Source: Synanceia verrucosa
Taxonomy: Eukaryota; Chordata; Actinopteri; Perciformes; Synanceiidae
Assembly: GCA_029721515.1 (NCBI GenBank)
Contig: CM056570.1
Coordinates: forward strand, 5,800,601 to 5,864,600
Reading direction: 5' to 3'
DNA length: 64,000 nucleotides
The notes beneath the pieces are model-generated. The model made no database searches and had not been told where the DNA came from. It saw nothing but the letters and a program-made list of their open reading frames with translations. The position numbers and the translations under genes were made by a program. Within the stretch, counting starts at the first letter, position 1, and each line of letters starts with the position of its first letter. This document shows positions 1 through 42,600 of the stretch, piece by piece.

Positions 1-332
1 TCTCCTGCAGAGGGTTGGATGTTGTCCATCAGAGATGACAGCTTGTAAAATTATAACAGTACAGTTTGTCTAATAAAGTCATAGCAGAGCATGTTGAAAA
101 AAAGTGCAGTATTTTGAAAAAAGGAATGAAAAAGGACATAGTTTTTCATAAATACATATATTATAACATGTAGAGAAATGTTGTTGCTGGTTTTGGCCAA
201 TTAAATACCTCACAGTCATGCCTCCTCTGTGGTGAAAAGGAAGTTTATTTGTATAGCATCTTACAGCAGTGCCAGCCATCCTCATGGATGATTATTTTCT
301 GAAATATTAAACTGCACCTTCTCTCATTTTAG

Positions 333-984
333 TGTCCAGACCTGGCTCTGGATCCCTGATGGGAGTAACATGAGAAAGTGGTGTCAAGGACAGGAAAATA
401 TGGCCATCGAGCTTCGGACTCGTGAAGAACACCGTGTGAAGGAGTTGAGTCAGGTCATCCAAGAAAAGGATGACCAGATCGCAAATGCAACCAGTAACAA
501 GAAGGCTCTGGAGGCAGAGAGTCTGGATTTAAAAGCCAGGCTGGAAGAAATGGAGAAGAAGTTCATCCAGAGTGAGGCAGAGTGGAAAAACAAACTCACC
601 ACTCTGGAGGATCAGAAGAGGTGCGAGCTGTCTGCTGAGGAGGGAAGCGCCAAGCTCCTGACCCACAACAGCTCTGACCTCCAGGTAGATCACCTCAACC
701 TTCAGGAGCTCCACCAGACAGCAGCCAAGGAGCCGGTGAACATGACAAAGGCCGACATAAAGGCGCAAAAGGAGGCAGCGAAGAAGCTGGAAAAAGAGAG
801 GAAGGAGGAATTGAAAAGGCAGAATAAAGAAGAGAAGGAGAGGGAGGAGAGAGAGAAGAAGGAAAATAAGCGAAAAGAAAAGGAGGAACTGAAGAAGAAG
901 GAAAAGCAGACAGGAAGAAGCAGTTTTATAGACACTTGGGGAGGTCACATTTTCTTGCGGTGTTTCTACACAGTGGAAAAGTGA
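333..984 (+). CDS. 3'-terminal exon of an unrecognised coiled-coil protein (partial)
   Basis: The reading frame is open from a good splice acceptor (pyrimidine-rich tract then AG at 331-332) to a TGA at 982-984, so this looks like the last coding exon of a gene that starts left of the window. The first in-frame ATG is at 370, but the frame is already open before it, reading TWLWIPDGSNM. The encoded part is about 216 aa. The first half is heptad-like coiled coil (EEHRVKELSQVIQEK onward). The stretch at about 740-910 is extremely K/E-rich and resembles a charged single alpha helix. An AATAAA lies about 125 bp after the stop. I do not recognise the family. An internal GT at 685 (CAG|GTAGAT) could be an alternative donor. 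A retrocopy or pseudogene fragment is possible. Confidence 0.5.
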
Positions 985-1108
985 TTCTCTCTATGTCTAT
1001 GGGTTTTCTCCGATTTCCCAAAAAGCCGGCTTGCTTCGTAGGAATATTTGTCATAAAGCGGTAAAAAGCTGACGCCACGCGGGCCGTTTTTGCCAGCTGC
1101 CATATTGG

Positions 1109-1114
1109 AATAAA
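1109..1114 (+). terminator. AATAAA poly(A) signal for the coiled-coil gene
   Basis: Canonical AATAAA about 125 bp downstream of the TGA at 982-984. The position suits a short 3' UTR. No downstream GU-rich element was verified. Confidence 0.4.
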
Positions 1115-4100
1115 CTTGAGAGGAATCTATTGATCCCGTTTCTGGATGGCAATGACACAACGTGGCTCTGCTGCAGAGGTGACTCCGTGCAGACCCTGTT
1201 GCGCTATGCAGGTGACGTAAGCGTGTTGCAGAGGATTCGATGGGCGTCAAGGAGCTGTTTAAAATTAGAGCGCGGCGGTGCAATTGATTTTGTTTTTATT
1301 TAATGTGATTAAACTCAGTGGAGGAATCACAAACGCGGCTTTCAGTGGAGCAAAGACACAACATAGCTTAGAATAATGTCCTCAAGATAATATATGCCAT
1401 TTGGCAATTGCATTTAACCAAATGATCTTATCATGATTGAAGACATTATTATAATAGTGTCAGATACACAATGGCACCAGTGCACATAGACAATAATATC
1501 ATTAAAAATGAGAATAAAAGTAAAATATCACAGTCTGAGTCAAAAGGACTCCACATTTCAATGTAATTATTATGTATGTCCCCACAATATGAACATGCTG
1601 CGAACAGTTCAGGAGAAGCTCTGCACATTTTCACGTAGACGCAAAGCAGCATGATTTCACATCATACTTTTGGACATACTCTGCAGTGTCTCATTAAAAG
1701 CAGGTCTCCTCTCAATACCACAGCTCTCAGTGTGCTTCTCTGTCCCTCATCGTGTGAGTCCAGCTCTCTCAATCAAGATATCCGAGTCCTGCTACGAGTC
1801 CCTGATTAACACCGCCGCTTCTGTAGCTTTGTTTTAACTGTCCTCAGTTAAACGAGAAGTTAAGAGGCAAGAGATAGAGGCTAATAGCATTTATTAACCC
1901 AGTGTGAACAGGCGACGGGGCGACCACGCTCCTCCACCTGCACCATCTAGTCGTGGTGGCCCAGAGACGGGAGTGGAATATAATAAAAACCAACAAATGT
2001 AACCTGCTGATTAATGCAGCCCTGTGGCTATAGTAATTATCCCTCTCCACACTCCTCCAGCAGACGAGCCAAACAAGTGTGTGGCAGCGAGAGGGAAATG
2101 TGCAAATGATGGATCTGTGGGATCCAGGGTCTGTTTAGTGAGCAGCGTGGTCGTAGTGGGATAAAGACACCTTTTTATTGATTTGGTTGACTGTGGAGGA
2201 GGAGTTGAAGCTTTTACGTTTCCATTTTACAAGTTTAATCTCTGTAGTGTTTGGGCTTGGATTGCAACATACAGTATGTGTACAATATGGGTGCTTTTAT
2301 TATAGTGAAAAGTTTTGAGATGAAAATTAAATTTGACAACATGGAACAAGAGCTTAATGAAACACAATCTATCTGTGTAAAGTAAACTAGTGCACCAAAA
2401 TAGGAAGAAATTAGGTAAAAATAATCAGACATTAACATTATCAGTCTATTAATATGTTCTTTTTGGTTTAATTTGAGCCGTGATGAAGCATTTCCTCAGT
2501 ATAAATATACTATTTGTTAAATAACAGAAATAAACATGACTACCTCAAACTAATGATGATATTTCTAGGTAATATTTTGGTTTGTGGGCTTTCATAATAT
2601 AAGATATGTGCTTATCTAAATATGCATCTTCAGCTGTTTTTTTTTTTTCTCTCTGCACTAATTTTTCCACTGAGTTGATCAGAAAGTTTCTAATCTGAAT
2701 GGAAACTGGTTGTTCAATCTTAATTTTCTCTGATATGAAACTGATTTTATCAACTTGATTCCGTTCAAATAACAACCAACATCTTGATAGTTTTAAAAGA
2801 AAAACATCACTGACCAAATGTAGAAATATAAATATTTAAATGGATGTTGTCAGTCTTTGTAAGGAAGCGACTGTAATAGTTTTCTGTTCTGTCTGTATTG
2901 AATTTATTGCTGTGGAAAGTTGACGTGCATCATTTGTCACTGTGGGTGTCCTGCTGAGCCTCACCGTACAGTCAGTGTCTGTTTGGAGAGGTCAGGAGGT
3001 CAGACATAAAGGACCAGTTTGCTCATGAATCAGGAATTTAATTACATGCAGCCAGTTTGTCCCTCAACACACCACAATATGTAATTACTATTTATTGACA
3101 GGTAACGATCGGCTCTTTTTCACTTATCAGAAACAAGCCGCAGATTGCACACAGACGGTTAAATCTCAGCTTTTCTGATCTGCTTCTGGAAGCGTTTCGT
3201 TCAGGTTTTATGTGTTTTTGACATATTTTCAATTGCGCACACTGTATAAAAACCTTAATTTCTCTCCATAAATAAACCCAATTCCCTTTTCTGTCCATCT
3301 GTTCCTGTTAAATTAAGGTCATATTCCAGCATTCAGAGGCACAGGAGATGGGGAATACATCACTGAGAATCAAAAACAGCAAATGAGAGCAAAACTATAA
3401 TGAAAACAAAAACTGCCACCACCAATAGTGCACCGTTTATATCGCAGACTCGCTGTGATCTGCTTAAAGAGACACACTCTTGGTCGCAGAGCTGAAAATC
3501 TGTTTTGCTTAAATACAGACCTAATGATTGGATTACTGTTTCTTCGTTTGGCGATGGCGTGATAGTGGGATTACAGACTGTGCGTTCAATAGATTTCCTG
3601 TCAGATGCCATGAAGCCCGGTGTCCCCTCGCTGTGTGAGCTGGCTGGCTGAGAGGGAGGGAGGCAGATGAGGAAGGACTTACAATATGGCCCAGCTCAGA
3701 AAACTGGCAACACAAACACATGAGTGGGGCTGCGAAATTAAATGCAGTGAATTTGTTTAATTAATAGATGGAAATGAAACCACCCTGATGGAGGAGAATG
3801 CTGTTTTGATCATTTTCTCCAGTTTGAAATGTGTAAATCTGCAGCTTTACCTTTATATTTCCTACACAAGCACAACATTTGCATCTAAAACATTAAAAAA
3901 AAAACATTTCCACATGTATTTTTTTTTTATTTAACCCTACATGTCATCTAAACATTAGTGTCTTCTCTCTCTGCCTCATTAAAAACATAAACATATCTGC
4001 TCTATTGATTATGTCTGGATGTCTTAATCAGATCAGCGGGAATATCCTGGTTTTCCTCCGCTGGAAAGTACTTTAAATGCCATATATTGATCAAAGCTTT

Positions 4101-4880
4101 AATTGAGAATGCACAGCTCCTTTTATTAAAGCAATCTGCCTTCGCTCCCATGACTTTGATATGGACTGACATGAAAAGAAAATGTTTTATAATTTATAAT
4201 TCCTCTTTATTTAAAAGACGGTTGGGAAACAGAGTCTGTCCCGAGGCTTGTGGCGACACAGCAACGCTGTGATCAATAAGAGCGTGTGATGGGTTTTGTA
4301 TCGATCAGGAAAATGTGGGTTGATGAAGTGGGTTGGATGGGGTGGTGTGTGTGTGTGGGGGGGGTTTGGGTTTCCTCTGATAGCTGCCACATTACACAGA
4401 CGTGGTAAAGATCCACTCAAACTTGTCTGTCATCGTTATTATTGTTCGTGCCGAGGTCATTATCGCCCTCGGCTTCTTGCATCCTGTCTTTTCGGTGAAA
4501 TGCTGTGGGAAGCAGCTGCCATTACTTCAAAGGAGGGCAGGCTATGGAGAGTCAGATCCACGGTGGGGAGGATAAGGCAGTAAAGGGAACAGTTTAGCTC
4601 TGTAAGCTGCCACTGAGCCTTTTAAAGCACAGTAAACACACCTGTTTAAACCGCCTTCACTGAGCGCGTTGCTACTTCTGCTGCTTCTCAATTACTGCTG
4701 TCCACTTCAGTTTACTTCTCAAGTTGTGAACACCAACTGTGACTCCTCGTCAGCTCCCCTCTCTATATCTTTCTATATCTACATCCACTGTGTATCTATA
4801 TCTATCTATATCTGTACCTGGTCTGCCTGTGTCTCTGTGTTTTGCAGTGCTCCCCTGTGAATGACTGGACACCAACTGGT
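1115..4880. other. Intergenic AT-rich DNA
   Basis: No exon-like reading frame bounded by splice sites was seen on either strand. The frames present are short, unrelated to known proteins and frequently interrupted. A sequence matching the ERR response element consensus (TNAAGGTCA) occurs at 3313-3321. A short G-rich run lies at about 4350-4370. The sequence just left of the coiled-coil exon (about 238-262) resembles the AAGTTTATTTGTATAGCA motif common in fish repeats. Confidence 0.5.
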
Positions 4881-4920
4881 CCTTTGTTAGCCCGTCCCAT
4901 CTCAGTAATCTCTCGTCCTC

Positions 4921-5482
4921 ATTGGCTGCTCTCAGGACAGCCTCCCTGAAGCCGACCAATGGCATCTGCTCCATCTGCACCAAACTGCTCCTCCCTGCTC
5001 TTAAAGAGCCTCCATGTCTTCAATGGAGACTCAATCCCCTCTCTGACTTGCTCGGAGTGCGCCCTCAGTGCCGCTGCTCTCCATGTGTCTGCTTTTTATC
5101 CTCTCTTTCTCTATCCGTCACTCCCTTTCATCTTCATTCCTTCTCTGCACTCACTTCCTGTTTCCTCTCCTCATCCCTGCCTCAGGTTTCTCCTCCTCTC
5201 TCCATATCGCCTCCTCTGTCTCATACTCCTGAGTGTGCAGCACCTGTGCAGACTGGAGTTTGTCGGGCCGAGGCAGAAGGTTTTTTTTTTTTATCCTGAG
5301 TGTGTGTTGAACAGGGGAGGGAGGGGAGACAACACCCAGGAACACCTGACCAACATTTCATCAAGATATGTGGAGACTTAGGAACTGATCTCCTCCTCCA
5401 GCTTTCCCCCAGCTGTTTGCTTATCTGTTTTTTTTTTGGTTTTTTTTTTAACTGCAACACCTGGAATGCTTAACGTGGACTG
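4921..5482 (+). promoter_or_regulatory. esrrb: Possible esrrb 5' UTR and promoter-proximal region
   Basis: Upstream of the esrrb start there is a pyrimidine-rich tract. An inverted CCAAT lies at 4921-4925 and a direct CCAAT at 4956-4960. No TATA box stands out. Between the poly-T tract (about 5430-5450) and the ATG at 5483 there is no AG that could serve as an acceptor. The exon with the start codon therefore extends upstream, perhaps to the AGs near 5400-5412 or to a transcription start further left. An in-frame TAA at 5471-5473 closes the frame. Promoter assignment is a weak inference. Confidence 0.2.
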
Positions 5483-35972
<30,490 letters not shown>

Positions 35973-38900
35973 CACCTGGGTCAGATGTTTGACAGACAGC
36001 TGCATCACCCAATGGGAGACGACGGACAGCCGGTAAAAAAAAAATAAATCAAGGTGATGTGCCAATTGATGGAGAAAGGATGAAGCTTGGACTACTGAGT
36101 CATTTTAACACTTTTAAATGGTAATAAAAGAAAAAGGGACTTGAAATGGTTTTAAAAAAAAGGGTGAATATCAACCTGACTGACATGGGATCATGTGATG
36201 TATATAAAGATGTTGTGTACAGAAATCAGGCAACAGAGGTCTTGTTATAGCCAGAGGCCCATTGCTCTATATCACCTGAAGCTTCTGTGAATTTCTTTCT
36301 TATCTTATTTTCATCTCAGAAATGGTGTTAATATAAATGTCCCAGAACTGTACGGCTACGTGGCCACATGATGTGTTTTTGTTTCCTTCTTTCATATTTT
36401 CTAATCTCAGTTGTTAAAGCAATAGTCTACATATAATACGTGTACTGTATATTGTGTGAAATTGCACTGGGTGGCGGGGGGGGGTAAGAATTGTTAGACA
36501 TATTCTTATATTCATCATCAACGAAAGCCGTACCCGCCATGGGTCTGTAAGAGTTCCTCGTAATATATTTACCTCGTAGTAGCTTCATGGACTCAGCGGT
36601 TATAGTCAACTTGGTGCTGAAAGAAGGACATTGGTTGGCTGATGATCATAGTTCATAAAGAGTTTGCACTAAGCATCTATGAATAACGTGGCAATAATGG
36701 GTAGAATGAGTATTGTATAAGTCTCAGTCAGTGATTTTTGCTAATAGACACTAAACTCCCTCCTCACTTCTCTCTGTGTTCAGTGTCATGCTCAAATAAT
36801 CAGCATACTGTGAAACATACACATGATAAGCTATAATCTGGGCCGATCATTTTCGATTTGTTTTATAAAAAGGTTTATTTAACTGAAATACAGGTAAAAT
36901 AACGGCAACATCTATGCAATTTAATGCAATCTGAAACGCTCTGTGATGCAATCAGATACTACCTTTGTGAAGTTTATAACGCTCAGTTTGCGTTCCATCG
37001 GTGCTGATTCAACTCTCCGGTCCATAGTTTGTGGCGGTGCGGTGTTAGATTGCATTATATTGTTTAGGTTGGCTGCTCAAACAACAAGTGTCACTATATT
37101 GATAGCATTAATCCACAGCTGTTTGTAAGCTTTAAACCATTATTCACATCCTGTATTTTTTGGAATACAGGTTAAATATTATGGCTCTAATAGAATATTT
37201 TTACATTTACAAATAAGAAATGCCTCATGTCTTCATGAATAACCATGGCAACACTGGTCATGCAAACATTACAGTAAAACAGTTTTTTCAAACTATATCA
37301 GCAAATCCAAAAATGGTCCGACAGCAGAGATATTTAAGTACACACAACTTTTACATCCATTTTATTATTATCATTATTATTATTATTATTATTTTATTAT
37401 AAATGAAGGTTTTGAGTTAAAATCTAAGATGACAGCCTGTTAAAACATAATGACACTCTGAAATGAAACTCATCAACATTGACAGAATATATCAGACCTG
37501 AGATCAGCTCACTGATGTTCTGCATCTTCAACGATAACTTTGCTCCGTATAATGCAGAAGTGGTAGATTTTTTTCAAGGTAATATCCATCAATAGTCAAC
37601 CAGTTGCCAAATTATTCAAAGACAGCTGTTAGAGTAAAGTGACACAGTTATAAACAGGTTATCTTAAGATCAAAATAATACATTAATCAGCTGCTCTTAG
37701 GGTGGTTTTAGTGACACTTTAAAGCAGTAGTGTCTTTAACGTGTTTTAAAGTGCCATTAGCTTCTGTCCGAACAAGAAGAAAACATGAAGCCAAGCAACC
37801 AGGAACTACAGACGCAGGCCACTTTCTACCCCCAGCAACAGACGCTATTGATTCACTGTAATGTCATGCATATATAATTATAACCCAATACAGTAGAGAA
37901 TACAATCCCCATGATGCACTTCCCCAAATGTATAACCAGCTAATCCATCCCCAGCTGGAGTGAGGGGTCGCTGTACAGTAGCAAACCAAAGCGTAGTGTC
38001 TTGAAGTACTTAGAAGTGATAAAACTGCATTTTGAGCCAGCCAGTGAACGTGGATGTTTGTCTGCAGTGTGTTATTAATGGTTGTCCCATCATTCTGCTG
38101 ACTCTGCATCCTCCAAACCTACGACAGCTAAACAGGGTGAAAAGTTTTAATCTTGTTTTGCTCGGTCCATATATGCATTGATTAAATGTCAGTCTCTTTG
38201 TCAGTATGAACTTTTTGTTTCACCCTGCAGCCTAAGACTAAAGAGATGAATAAAAAATAAGTGATGTTTTCATATTGCTGTGGTTAAAGGAGAGAGTGTG
38301 AAGAACACAACACAACAATTTTTCCTTCTTCTTAAATTAATATAAGAAAATAAAAGAAAAATGTTTAATTTATTTTCAGAGTTCTAAAACTATTCTATTA
38401 CATCCAATTAATTCTAATTGTCTCCTTAGCTGAAATTCTCAATAGAAATGGAGCAATTAAATTTCTGCTTTGGCTCTTCCTTGGGGACGAGAGACGTTTT
38501 ATTTCGGTTGACGGCGGGGAGGGTTTGTCGAAACCTCCACAAAGGCGATTTCATGGGTGTCTGTAATAGTTTCATAACGGAGCGATCACTGGGCTATGCA
38601 AAGCAAATGTGGCCACCTGTGTTCCTTATGTTGTGGAGCATCAGACTGACATTTAGCTGTGCTTTGTTTACATACTGTACAGTGCTGTACGCTGCAAATG
38701 TATTGTGCATATTCCACCATACTACACTGTAGCTGCTGTGCGTCAATGTAACTATGATCGTTTGTTTCATTTTATGAATTTCTCATGATGTATGCGCGAC
38801 GTCAACACACATTTAGAGCCCACCTGAGTAGCTGTGTAATATAAATCACTGTACTGAGTCAATGTGAGTCTGTTTGCTCCATAATAATTCTCTCTTTCTT

Positions 38901-39640
38901 TTCTGTGTCTTTGTGTCTCTCAGTGCTGAAACACTCTCAATGGTTTTGGTTCACGGCACAGCAGGACGTATAGCGAGCGAAGTAGTCTAGACCCTATACC
39001 TCAGTTCATGTTTTGAAAATTACACTGGGTTTGGAAGCGGGCCATTGGCTCCTCCTGGGAATCAGTGGCACAGAAATAAAGTGACATCACTGACTGGGTA
39101 TTAAAAAAAATGTAGATGAACCTGCTGCAATTGGGGATCACATTCCTCGGAGGAGAAAGCTGCTTATTCGCTGTTCCATTTGTGGACTTATCTTATCTCC
39201 ATGCACTCTGAGATGACGAGATTTACATAAAACATGGAGGAACCTCCCTGGCCGTGCTGGTCCGCGGTGTATAAAGGACCCCTGCTAGGTGTATATGTAC
39301 CGAAGACATGTGATTACCCAAGAGGTTTACTCCCCTCAAAAGCAATATGTTAGCAATTGTGATATATGAATCAAGTTAAAAGAGAGCTTTGGTTCATTTT
39401 AATTATAAACTTACCCTATGCTTGGAAAAGGACGGGGTCACTATGCACACACGGTCCAAACGTTGGGATGAAGAAGCAAAAAGCCAACCACAGCTGGGTT
39501 TCACTGGACGCTATCTTGTGTTTTGTTTGTTGTGTTCATGCCTAATGTACCCATGTGTAAATATATGCTTTTTTTGGAGTGAGTCTGATCTAACAGTGCA
39601 CTGAATGTACAGTGACAATAAAATCACATGGTTTATGTAA
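35973..39640 (+). other. esrrb: Probable esrrb 3' UTR and downstream flank
   Basis: AT-rich noncoding sequence after the stop. AATAAA occurs at 36123, 38249, 39075 and 39617. The last is followed by a T/G-rich stretch (TGGTTTATGT) and best resembles a true 3' end, giving a 3' UTR of up to 3.7 kb. The actual end cannot be decided without transcripts. An ATT repeat lies at about 37366-37395. A strong acceptor-like sequence at 38922-38923 could mark an alternative terminal exon. Confidence 0.4.
39617..39622 (+). terminator. esrrb: Candidate distal poly(A) signal of esrrb
   Basis: AATAAA in the context GTGACAATAAAATC, followed within 15 bp by GGTTTATGT. It is the best of four AATAAA copies downstream of the stop. 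Confidence 0.35.
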
Positions 39641-42600
39641 TCACTGCCAGTTATTTCTTTAAATGGCTTCAAGCCAAGAAACATTGAGTCTGAACTGTAT
39701 TTACTGACTTAATGGAGCACATTAAAACACACACACACACACACTTTTCTTGTTTATTCGACATGAACGTGATGCTATTAGGTTTTGGTTATGTGAATAT
39801 AAGGAATAAAGCTGCTTGTTTTTGCATCGAACAAAGACAGATAAAGCTGCAGAATACAAAGATGATACTGACACTATACACTGTAGCAAAATCTATTCTT
39901 TTATATGATTTTTGTAACTAACCTACAAAATTTTCAGTTATCTCCAAACACAGAACAGTCTGTACCTTTGTCCACCTGTGTGCAGTATAAAGATATCATA
40001 CATTATATTTACATATATTGTACAAATTATTTGCTTTAATTTGCTTTAAAGTAATGCGTAGTGAATCTAATATGGTTTCATTAGACAACAGTGTTGCAGT
40101 CAGTACAGCCATGATCAAGTCAAACAGCCACCATGACCAGTCGTGTGTGCGTGCATCTGTCTGTGCACTTTAGGAAGACGGTGCCTCAGGGTGTAACGGC
40201 ATCCTCCTGCCCGACCATCAGTTGGTTAGCCGTCTACACAATGTCCCGTTTGACCTTGCATTGGCTACAACGCTGGCTGAATGCACATCTGACACACTCC
40301 CTTCCTTTGTGGTGCAATCCGGTGGAAGTCATTTCATTTACTGGGCTTTCAACTTCAGCCAATATGGGGGGGTTGGGGGAGTAAGTCTGTGTTTAATCAG
40401 CCTGCCACAAACCATTCCCTTAAACAAAATCAACTATGATGTCCGGCGAAAAGATCTCTCAACAGAAGATTGAATTAAACAAATAAATGGGCTTGTCACT
40501 TTTTCATTTTTTATTTATTCTCTTGGCACGGCTACGCCCGCCACTCCATATTATTGCTGGAAATAACAAGTGTGTATTAACTTGTGGACTGTTCTGCACA
40601 GTGAGTCAACACCAGTGTTAGTGCGGTGAATGTGAAGGCGTCATACAGTGACTGCTGAGAAACAGAGATTGTAAGGGAAAGTAAATAAGAGAGATTTTCA
40701 TGACATGAAATCACAATAACGATATTTCAACAATTTTTATAAAACAATAATAATAATAATAATACAAATATCAGTCAAATTCATTCACTTTGAACTTTTT
40801 TGGTGTACGCATTACTAAAAAAATCCAAGTGCACAGAGTTGAAGAGAGTGTGTGTGACCATAACAATGATTTTTAGAGTGTTTCCATAATATTACATACA
40901 TGTGTTATGCATCCCTAATATTACGGTTATTGTCAATACCAAACTTCTCATCATGTAACCTCTTCTTTCGTAGGATTGAGTATTTTTTCTCTGTTTTCAG
41001 TCTTGTCAAAGGGAAACCGAGCGTGGCTCACTGTCCTCAGAGTGACTCTCCATCTTATGAACCATCTTTTATTCCCCTTAAATCATCACCAGTCGTCAGG
41101 CCTGCCTGTGCTTGAGAAGGAGCATTGACACTGTCACACTACGGTCTGTTAATCAGGTAACCTTGTTGGCTTCCTCTTTTAGAAAATCTATGATCACACA
41201 GTTAGTGCAACCTTGTCCTGTCACCACTGCACCGTTCACTTTCTTTCTTTCATTCTTTCTTTTGTCTCATGTGAGGATTATTCAGCAGCTGAGGTGGGAG
41301 TTCACTGAGAATAGGCTGTAAAGTGTCAGTCATGGTTACCCAGAGTGCTGTTGTCTTAGACAATGTAACTAGGTGAAAGTGAGTGAAGGAGATAGGAAAC
41401 CATCAATATGCTCCCTGTGTAAATTGAAGAAGGTCATGATTTATGGCTCCCGGCTACAGCGTACATACATGCTGAATCTACTCTTTTTTTTTCCTGTCTC
41501 TCCCTCCGTCGCCTGGCTCAAGGACAGGTAAGGGTGCCTTTCTCTGCAGCTCATCCTCACCACCATGCAGTCTGTGGCACTTTGTGATGGACAGCCTTGA
41601 GAAAGACCGGCGTTTTTCAAAATGAACTGAGCGCCATCTATAGGCAGCCTGTGTGACTGAGTGACGGACCAGAAAGGCATGAGGATGGTGTATTTAACTA
41701 CCTGTGATACTCCACATCCACCTGCCTGTTTGGGTTTTTCACCACCTCATCAGTCACGTCCGTCTCCCAGTCTCCTTTTACTCAGGGACTCAGACAGAGA
41801 GGGGACAGCTGTGTTTTTTTCCAAGGCGTAGCAACAGCTGCAAACCCCGCATGGCATTGCATCTGTTCAAGTCTTGCAGCATTATGGCCTGTATCTCGAT
41901 AAAGCAAGTTACAGTGCAGTTCATGGTGGGGTTCACCCTAATAACCAGTGAGCAGATGGAAAATTATATGGCATGCCTGAAAAAACTTGCATGCATCTTG
42001 CTGTCTCACTCTTGCAGCTTAAAATGGGCCAATTTAAATAGGGTCACATGAGAGAAATCAGGACTTGGGTGTAAATTCATTCGATGTGGCACAATGAATA
42101 CCACAAATGCGTCTCTGAATCTTAAAGATTATTATTTATTGGGATGATTTATTACGTCTGGCCGCCTCTGACGCTGCTGCTTTGCCTTTGGAGGGAGCCA
42201 GACGTAACAAATGGAGCACTCATTAGCATTTGACCTCCACATTATGCTTTGTTTACCTGCCTCTCCTCACCTCTATATCTCCTCAGACAAAATCAGGGCT
42301 TTCACAGAAGGCTGCGAGTGTGACACAGTTTTGTTACTGGGCGGTAGAGGTAAGTACCACATTTGCATTGCAAGATTTCTCAAACAACTTGAGCATGCAG
42401 AAACAAGGATGGGGAGGTGCTGTGCTCCTCTGGGACGTAGCCACTCCCAGACACTGTCGTCTAAACTCAGGAGTCCTGACAGCTGCTGAAATCCCCCGAG
42501 ATGATCAAAAGCAGTATGAACAAAAGTTACAGGAAAGAGTCACGGGCACATCCTGTTGTGTTTGGACAGGAAGTTTTTCACCACTAATTGCTAATAGCAA

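Noticed and set aside
529..948. Leucine/phenylalanine-rich minus-strand frames opposite the coiled-coil exon
   Set aside because: Antisense of a K/E-rich sequence always reads L/F/S-rich; the plus strand has the splice acceptor, stop and poly(A) signal.
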